A DNA stretch of 64,000 nucleotides from Cryptosporangium sp044454545 (GTDB lineage Bacteria; Actinomycetota; Actinomycetes; Mycobacteriales; Cryptosporangiaceae): contig NZ_JBITDV010000016.1 of assembly GCF_044454545.1 (NCBI RefSeq), positions 105,126-169,125 of the forward strand. Direction: 5' to 3'. Below the pieces are notes generated by a model. It was not told where the DNA came from. It ran no database searches and saw only the letters and a list, made by a program, of their open reading frames with translations. The translations under genes were made by a program, and so were the position numbers. Positions 58,678-64,000 of the stretch are shown one piece after another; position 1 is the first letter of the stretch; every line of letters begins with the position of its first letter.

Positions 58678-58815
58678 GGCGAACGCGATCAGGGGTATTA
58701 GGACGTCAATGACCGGTCACCTCTTCGCGAGGCAACTATGTCGGGGTCTCACGAGTGCCAATGGTACGGCCCGATGTCTCCCCGGACCGGTCCGACATGT
58801 AACGCATATAAGGAA

Positions 58816-58843
58816 GGCGGCCACCCGTATCCGAGTGGCCGCC
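58816..58843 (-). terminator. Intrinsic terminator of etfD
   Basis: GGCGGCCAC and GTGGCCGCC form a perfect 9-bp stem with a 10-base loop, 13 bases after the etfD stop, followed on the minus strand by TTCCTTATA. Confidence 0.8.
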
Positions 58844-58856
58844 GTGAGTGAACGGA

Positions 58857-61193
58857 TCAGCCGTTGGCGGGCTTGTCCGCGGTTGCGGTCCCATTCGGCG
58901 ACGTCGGTTCGTCGGAGCCGATTTCCTCGGCCGAGGACGGATTCCCGATCGGCGTCGCCGCGGGCGTCGCCGCGGCCGCCGCCGGCTGGATCGACTTCAG
59001 CAGCAGCTGCGAGACGTCCATCACCTCGACCGCGTCGGACGCCGTCCCGGCGGCCTTCGCGCCGGTCACACCGTCCGACAGCATCGTCAGGCAGAACGGG
59101 CAGCCGATCGCGACGACCTCGGCGCCGGTCGACAGCGCCTCCTCGGTCCTCTCGACGTTGATCCGCTTGCCGATCCGCTCTTCCATCCACATCCGCGCGC
59201 CACCTGCGCCGCAGCAGAACGAGCGTTCCTTGAACCGCGGCATTTCCGTGAGCGTCGCATTCGGCGACGCGTCGACGACCGCCCCGAGCACCTCGCGGGG
59301 TGCCGAGAACACCCGGTTGTGCCGACCCAGGTAGCACGGGTCGTGGTAGGTGACGTTCTGCTCCAGCGGCGTCACCGGCGTGAGTTTGCCGTCGCGGACG
59401 AGCGTCGAGAGAAGCTCGGTGTGGTGGACGACCTCGTAATGCCCGCCGTCCTCACCGATCGTCGGGTATTCGTTCTTGAGCGTGTTGAAGCAGTGCGCGC
59501 AGGTCGCGACGATCTTCTTGTCCTTCGCCACGCGCTCCTCGAATGCCGCGTTCAGCACCTCGACGTTCTGCATCGCCTGCATCTGGAACACGAACTCGTT
59601 GCCGATCCGCCGCGCCGGGTCACCGGTGCACGTCTCGCCGTTGCCCAGCACGGCGAACGACACCGAAGCTTCGTGCAGCAGCGTCGCGACGGCCTTCGTG
59701 ACCTTCTTGGCCCGGTCTTCCAGCGCGCCCGCGCAGCCGACCCAGAACAGGTACTCGACGTCTTCGGGCAGCGCCTCGCCCTGCTCGACCTTCCGGACGT
59801 CGAACCCGAGGTTCTTCATCCAGTCTTCGCGGTCGTTGGGGTTCGCGCCCCAGGGGTTGCCCTTGTTCTCGATGTTCCGGAGCATGACGCCGGCTTCGGA
59901 CGGGAAACTCGACTCGATCATCACCTGGTAGCGGCGCATGTCGACGATGTGGTCGACGTGCTCGATGTCGACCGGGCACTGCTCGACGCAGGCACCGCAC
60001 GTGGTGCACGACCAGAGCACGTCCGGGTCGATGACGCCCAGCGAGTCCAGGTCGCCGATCAGCGGACGTTCGGCCTCGGCCAGCGCCGCGGCCGGCACCC
60101 CGGCCAGCTGTTCGGCGGATGCCTTCTCCTCGCCCATCATGTCCTTGCCGCCACCGGCGGCGAGGTACGGCGCCTTGGCGTAGGCGTGGTCACGCAAACC
60201 GGTGATCAGCAGCTTCGGCGAGAGCGGCTTGGCGGTGTTCCAGGCCGGGCACTGCGACTGACAACGACCGCACTCGGTGCAGGTCGTGAAGTCGAGCAGG
60301 CCCTTCCAGCTGAAATGCTCGACCTGGCTGACGCCGAAGACGTCCTTCTCCGGGTCGGCCTCCTCGAAGTCCAGCGGCTTGCCCTCGCTGGTCATCGGCC
60401 GGAGCGCGCCGAGCGACACGGAGCCGTCGGCGTGACGCTTGAAGAAGATGTTGAAGAACGCGCTGAACCGGTGCCAGGCGACGCCCATCGTCGGGTTCAG
60501 GCCCAGGACGATCATCCAGGCGAACGAGACGATGACCTTGACCGCGGCGGTGAGCACGATCGCGGTCTCCAGCGCGCTGTGCGACAGGCCGGAGAACGCG
60601 GCCGCCAGCGGGTAACTGAACGCGAAGTGGATGCTCCACCCGTCGTCGTGACCGGTGAGAGCGGCCTCGTACCCACGGATCAGCAGGATGCAGATCGGCA
60701 CCGCGATGATCACGAACTCGACGAAGTACGCCTGCCAGAAGTTCGAACCGGCGAACCGCGACTTCCGCTCCGGGTTCCGCGGATGGGCCCGCTGCCGGAT
60801 CACGATCAGCACCGCGATGCCGACGATCGTGGCGACCGAGAAGAACTCGGTGACCAGCTCGTAGGGCCACCAGTGGCCGATGACCGGCAGCACGAACTCG
60901 GGGGAGAACAGCTGTCCGATCGCGTTGGCCAGCGTCGCGACCAGAAGGATGAAGCCGAAGGCGACGAACCAGTGGGCCACGCCCACGGTTTGCCACTTCA
61001 CCATCTTCGTGTGGCCGACGAACTCGCGGAGCATCGTCTTCGTGCGCTCGCCCTTGTCGTTCGTCCGGGTGTGGTCCGGTGAACCGAGCTTGATCGTCCG
61101 GACGATCTGAACGATCGCGCGGACGAACAGGGTGAGGCCGACGACGGCCACCCCGAGGGCGATAACGGCGGCAACAATCTGCACGGCGTCCAT
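58857..61193 (-). CDS. etfD: Membrane Fe-S oxidoreductase, EtfD-like (ETF:quinone route)
   Basis: 778 residues. Five to six membrane segments (about 5-255) of the nitrate-reductase-gamma/cytochrome-b-like type come first. Two [4Fe-4S] motifs follow, CTECGRCQSQCP (about 304-315) and CTTCGACVEQCP (about 396-407). The C-terminal half has two CCG-type cysteine domains (ATCAHCFNTLKNEYP; HDPCYLGRHN with SFCCGAGGARMW), then an Ala/Pro-rich tail. This matches mycobacterial Rv0338c/EtfD, which takes electrons from ETF in beta-oxidation to the quinone pool. It fits with FadE5 in this window. ATG 61193. Confidence 0.9.
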   Translation of the reverse strand: MDAVQIVAAVIALGVAVVGLTLFVRAIVQIVRTIKLGSPDHTRTNDKGERTKTMLREFVGHTKMVKWQTVGVAHWFVAFGFILLVATLANAIGQLFSPEFVLPVIGHWWPYELVTEFFSVATIVGIAVLIVIRQRAHPRNPERKSRFAGSNFWQAYFVEFVIIAVPICILLIRGYEAALTGHDDGWSIHFAFSYPLAAAFSGLSHSALETAIVLTAAVKVIVSFAWMIVLGLNPTMGVAWHRFSAFFNIFFKRHADGSVSLGALRPMTSEGKPLDFEEADPEKDVFGVSQVEHFSWKGLLDFTTCTECGRCQSQCPAWNTAKPLSPKLLITGLRDHAYAKAPYLAAGGGKDMMGEEKASAEQLAGVPAAALAEAERPLIGDLDSLGVIDPDVLWSCTTCGACVEQCPVDIEHVDHIVDMRRYQVMIESSFPSEAGVMLRNIENKGNPWGANPNDREDWMKNLGFDVRKVEQGEALPEDVEYLFWVGCAGALEDRAKKVTKAVATLLHEASVSFAVLGNGETCTGDPARRIGNEFVFQMQAMQNVEVLNAAFEERVAKDKKIVATCAHCFNTLKNEYPTIGEDGGHYEVVHHTELLSTLVRDGKLTPVTPLEQNVTYHDPCYLGRHNRVFSAPREVLGAVVDASPNATLTEMPRFKERSFCCGAGGARMWMEERIGKRINVERTEEALSTGAEVVAIGCPFCLTMLSDGVTGAKAAGTASDAVEVMDVSQLLLKSIQPAAAAATPAATPIGNPSSAEEIGSDEPTSPNGTATADKPANG

Positions 61194-61311
61194 TGCTGAC
61201 GATCCTCCTGCGGGATCTGCGCGCGCCTCTTTGAACGCACAACGGGCGTGCTGGCACCCTACGCCGAGCAGTACCCGTCAGTAACGTGACGCCGCTCTCG
61301 TTGTGCCGTAA

Positions 61312-61608
61312 CTAACCCACGTCGCGCAGACCGGGCGGGAGCGCTCCACGGCGCTTGCGCCAGTACTTGGCCGCGTTCCGGGCCGCCAGCAGCTGAGCCA
61401 GACCGATCACCGCACCGGAGAGCAGCGCGAACCCGATCGCTTCTTTCCAGGCGACGTCCGGGTCTTCGGGGTTGTTCGGCGGCGGGTTGCCGGTCACACC
61501 ACGCCACGTACCGTCCAGTGCCTTCTTCGCGACGAAGGCGGCCGCGGCGACGGCTCCGCCACCCACGACCTTCCAGATCAGCTTGTCGGTGACGGTCTGC
61601 TGCGACAC
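61312..61608 (-). CDS. DUF4235-family membrane protein
   Basis: 98 residues. KLIWKVVGGGAVAAAAFVAKKAL and AIGFALLSGAVIGLAQLLAAR form two membrane segments, with NPPPNNPEDPD between, the DUF4235 pattern. Unknown function, common in actinobacteria. GGAGGA precedes the ATG at 61608. It lies 61 bases from the kinase stop on the same strand. Confidence 0.9.
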   Translation of the reverse strand: MSQQTVTDKLIWKVVGGGAVAAAAFVAKKALDGTWRGVTGNPPPNNPEDPDVAWKEAIGFALLSGAVIGLAQLLAARNAAKYWRKRRGALPPGLRDVG

Positions 61609-61669
61609 GGGTCCTCCTCCAGGAATTTCAGCGTTACTGCCCGCTCGAGCCGAACCCTACGCAGCGGGA

Positions 61670-63625
61670 TCATTTCGGTGTCAGCGAGCCCGCGATCTGC
61701 TCGAATCCGGATAAGTAGTCGTCGTAACCGGCCTGCGGCGAACGCAGCGAGATCTCGTAGAACTTGTCGCCGTCGTTGAAGCGGAAGATCCGGACCCGGT
61801 GCGGCTGCGTGACCACCGCGCCCATGTGGGTGAACTCCAGCACCGCGCCCCGGTGCCCGCCGTAGGTGTGCTCCTCCAGCGAGACCCGCTGGTACTGCGG
61901 GAACGCGCCTTTCTCCCGGGCGAACTCCTCCTCGCCCTGTAGCTGCTCGAGCGGCGACCTGCCCTTGGCGTCGCCGACGATCACCAGGACGTACGGGCTG
62001 CGCCGAAGGTCTGTGTTGTCGTCGGTGTGCTCGTCGGCGGCGAGTTGGTCGAAGTAGCAGCCGCTGTGCTCCTGCTTCTCGATCTCGGCCGGGTCGGTCA
62101 CGCAGAACTGGTTCCAGGTGGCCGGGTACCGCAGCGAGTACAGGTTCCCGTCGAACGCCTTGCCGGTCGGCTCGCTCGGGCCCGGCGAGGACGGCCCGGA
62201 CGTCGGAGTCTGACTCCCGGTCGGGGTGCCCCCGCCGGACAGGTCCAGCCAGCCGTTCTTGCGCGCCACCACTCCGGCTGCGCCGGCCAGCAACACCACC
62301 ACGAGCGCGGCGAGCAGCCAGAGACCGACCCGGCTGCCTCCGGACCGGCCGGTGGGTGGTGCCGGTGCCAACGGTGGTGTGGACGTCGGGCGAGCCGCGC
62401 CGCCGGTGAGCTGCCGTGACGACAGGTCCACTCCTGGAGACGAGTTGCCGAAGTGCGGAGGGGCGGGCCGGGGTCCGGAGAGATCCGGCACGACCGGGGC
62501 GTGGCTCCAGTTCGGCCTGCTCTGGCTCCAGTCGCCGGGCGACCCGGCGTCCACGCGGTAGTCCTGAGGAGTCCCGTTCACCGGACCGGTACCACCGAAG
62601 ACCGGCGCGCTCCCGGACACGGGAGCGCTGCCGGAGACGGAGGCGCTGCCCGAGACGGGCGCGTTGCCGGACACCGGGGCACTGCCGGAGACCGGCGCGG
62701 AGCCCGCGGCCGGACCGGGATCGCCAGGCATCCAGAAGTCACCGGTCTGCGGGGGCGTACCCCACGAGGTGGCCGACAGATTCTCGACCGGCAGGCCGTC
62801 GGCGACCCGCCGCAGGCCGGCCCGGGTGCGGACCGCGTCCCAGCGCTGCTCGGGGTCTTTGTCGAGCAGGCCGGCGACGACCGGGCCGAGGTTCCCGGCC
62901 CGGGGCGCGAGCGGCACCGGCTCCAGCGTGATCGCGGTGATCACCGCGAAGTGTTCGTCGCGCGCGAACGGCGCTCTGCCCTCGACAGCGGCGAACAGCG
63001 TGCAGCCGAGCGACCAGAGATCCGACGGCGGGCCGACGGTGCCGCCGGTCAATCGCTCCGGAGACAGGTAGGCGGGTGACCCGACCAGGTGCCCGGTGCG
63101 GGTCAGCGACGCGTCGCCGGAGACCGAGGCGACCCCGAAGTCGGTCAGCACCGCGCGATCTTCGTGATCACCCGTGCACACCAGCACGTTGGCCGGTTTC
63201 ACGTCCCGGTGCAGGACACCGGCCTTGTGGGCGTGGTCGAGCGCGTCCAGGACCTGCAGGCCGAGCACGGCGGCGCGCTCGGGTGACATCGGGCCGTCCT
63301 GGCGGAGGATCTCGGCCAGGTTCCGGGCCTCGACGAACTCCATGACGATCCAGACCCGGTCGGGCTCGGGCAGCACGTCGTAGACGCCGACGACGGCGGC
63401 GTGCCGCAGCCGGGCCGCGGCCCGGGCTTCCCGCAGGTAGCGCTCGCGTAGCCGCTCGGCCTCGTCGGTCGGAAGGCCGTGCGGTATCGGCACCTCCTTG
63501 ACCGCCACGTCGCGGTGGAGCAGGTCGTCGGTCGCGCGCCAGACCGTGCCCATGCCGCCGGAGCCCAGGTGCGGGCCCAGGCGGTAGCGCCCGCCCACGA
63601 GTTGACCGTTTGCCCCGTCCGTCAC
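61670..63625 (-). CDS. Membrane Ser/Thr protein kinase (PknB-type)
   Basis: 651 residues. The kinase domain (about 10-275) has GSGGMGTVW, the catalytic lysine in VAVKEV (K43), HRDVKPANVLV, DFGVAS and SPAYLSPERL. A Pro/Ser/Gly linker (about 285-430) includes five 18-bp units encoding SAPVSG. One membrane segment (about 436-456) follows, then a ~190-residue outer domain (FDGNLYSLRYPATWNQFC to EQIAGSLTPK) without PASTA repeats. The outer domain resembles secreted PsbP/TPM-like folds of uncertain ligand. GTG 63625 is the likely start; an in-frame reading begins further upstream at 63919. Divergent from dnaK. Confidence 0.9.
   Translation of the reverse strand: MTDGANGQLVGGRYRLGPHLGSGGMGTVWRATDDLLHRDVAVKEVPIPHGLPTDEAERLRERYLREARAAARLRHAAVVGVYDVLPEPDRVWIVMEFVEARNLAEILRQDGPMSPERAAVLGLQVLDALDHAHKAGVLHRDVKPANVLVCTGDHEDRAVLTDFGVASVSGDASLTRTGHLVGSPAYLSPERLTGGTVGPPSDLWSLGCTLFAAVEGRAPFARDEHFAVITAITLEPVPLAPRAGNLGPVVAGLLDKDPEQRWDAVRTRAGLRRVADGLPVENLSATSWGTPPQTGDFWMPGDPGPAAGSAPVSGSAPVSGNAPVSGSASVSGSAPVSGSAPVFGGTGPVNGTPQDYRVDAGSPGDWSQSRPNWSHAPVVPDLSGPRPAPPHFGNSSPGVDLSSRQLTGGAARPTSTPPLAPAPPTGRSGGSRVGLWLLAALVVVLLAGAAGVVARKNGWLDLSGGGTPTGSQTPTSGPSSPGPSEPTGKAFDGNLYSLRYPATWNQFCVTDPAEIEKQEHSGCYFDQLAADEHTDDNTDLRRSPYVLVIVGDAKGRSPLEQLQGEEEFAREKGAFPQYQRVSLEEHTYGGHRGAVLEFTHMGAVVTQPHRVRIFRFNDGDKFYEISLRSPQAGYDDYLSGFEQIAGSLTPK
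62604..62693. repeat. 18-bp coding tandem repeat in the kinase linker
   Basis: Five units of the GGCGCGCTGCCGGAGACG type encode SAPVSG with Ser/Asn and Pro/Ser swaps. A sixth, diverged unit follows. The repeat only lengthens the disordered linker between kinase and membrane. Confidence 0.85.
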
Positions 63626-63912
63626 GGCCCCGAGGCTATTGGGTCGTGCGGCGATCGTGTCACCCACAAGACAGGGAGGTGACAGAGCAGTCGGCGGGGT
63701 AAACCAGGATCGGCCCGCTTGTGTGCTGGTGTCCGAAATTCGGGGCCGCGGATTGGGAACAAGCCTCAAGGGGCTATCGTTGGGCTGATCAGAAAACTTG
63801 CGCGAGGTTGACTCAAGTTCGGTGAGCCCGAACAGCGAGCAGTAGAACAACCCTCGAACGAGACAAACTCTGCGGAGAGGGTTCTCCGCAACCCCCCTAG
63901 GAGGAGGGATCC
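63626..63912. promoter_or_regulatory. Divergent kinase/dnaK promoter region
   Basis: 287 bases. Holds the HAIR-like operator at 63797-63817, a TTGACT box at 63808-63813 overlapping it, and AGGAGGAGGG 3-12 bases before the dnaK ATG. No gene. Confidence 0.7.
63797..63817. promoter_or_regulatory. HAIR-like operator of HspR
   Basis: CTTGCGC-N7-ACTCAAG matches the HspR consensus CTTGAGT-N7-ACTCAAG with a perfect right half and exact spacing. The left half differs at positions 5 and 7. It lies about 95 bases upstream of dnaK, so heat-shock repression by HspR is expected. Confidence 0.75.
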
Positions 63913-64000
63913 ATGGCACGAGCGGTCGGCATCGACCTCGGTACCACCAACTCGGTCGTCAGCGTCCTCGAGGGTGGCGAGCCGACGGTCATCGCCAACG
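63913..64000 (+). CDS. dnaK: Chaperone DnaK, 5' partial
   Basis: Only the first ~29 codons are present: MARAVGIDLGTTNSVVSVL then EGGEPTVIAN, the phosphate-1 nucleotide-binding loop of Hsp70. It continues past the window end. AGGAGGAGGG before ATG 63913 is a near-ideal ribosome binding site. A HAIR-like HspR site upstream suggests the usual dnaK-grpE-dnaJ-hspR autoregulated operon. Confidence 0.97.
   Translation, partial: MARAVGIDLGTTNSVVSVLEGGEPTVIAN

Noticed and set aside
1..64000. Prophage, insertion sequence or integrative element
   Set aside because: No transposase, integrase, capsid or terminase signature was seen on either strand.

Overview
The window is chromosomal DNA from a high-GC actinobacterium. 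Supporting evidence is strong GC bias at third codon positions, frequent GTG starts, a FadE5-type acyl-CoA dehydrogenase, a membrane Fe-S oxidoreductase of the mycobacterial EtfD type, a CIRCE-free dnaK with a HAIR-like operator, many actinobacterial DUF families, and a pair of adjacent dynamin-like GTPases resembling the DynA/DynB pair of filamentous, sporulating actinomycetes. I see no phage, insertion sequence or CRISPR array, and cannot assign a genus from sequence alone.

Layout. 0-4 kb: a partial VOC protein, an AraC-type regulator, a DUF4383-like membrane protein and a protein with two DnaJ-like cysteine clusters. 4-9.3 kb: an orphan PtsI-barrel pseudoenzyme, then moaC-mog-moeA-moaE (molybdenum cofactor), galE and an orphan RskA-like membrane protein. 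9.3-15 kb (minus strand): an AAA ATPase, a small disordered protein, two tandem membrane metallophosphoesterases and moaD-moaA; a short CTAG-containing element recurs at the 3' ends of these genes. 15-23 kb: a GT39-type glycosyltransferase, a patatin-like lipase, an AlkZ-like protein, a phosphoribosyltransferase, a SpoIIE-type phosphatase and fadE5 with palindromic operators. 23-33.9 kb: a thioredoxin/NHL protein, an LppU-like proline-rich membrane protein broken by a 97-N assembly gap inside an 81-bp repeat, the branched-chain 2-oxoacid dehydrogenase operon bkdABC, a DsbA/FrnE protein and purC. 34-44 kb: a methyltransferase-TetR unit, a repeat-rich spacer, then two dynamin-like GTPases, the second with a roughly 1,080-residue disordered repetitive tail. 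44-54 kb: a YbjN-type chaperone-like protein, a lipoprotein, mobA and fdhD (more molybdenum cofactor functions), fructosamine kinase, a NarL-type two-component system, a HipA-kinase/DUF3037 pair and a phosphodiesterase. 54-64 kb: a noncoding 79-bp tandem repeat, tRNA-Gly(CCC), dcd, two CNNM transporter-like proteins, etfD, DUF4235, a Ser/Thr kinase and the first codons of dnaK.

How the genes connect. Cofactor genes lie in three separate places (moaC/mog/moeA/moaE, moaA/moaD, mobA/fdhD) and together cover most of molybdopterin synthesis plus formate dehydrogenase sulfuration. FadE5, the bkd complex and EtfD share a theme of fatty- and branched-chain acyl-CoA catabolism, with electrons passed through ETF to the membrane. 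The dynamin pair suggests membrane or septum remodelling.

A recurring oddity is expansion of short GC-rich tandem repeats, both in coding sequence (LppU-like protein, the GTPase tail, the kinase linker) and outside it (behind the TetR gene, before tRNA-Gly, behind dcd).
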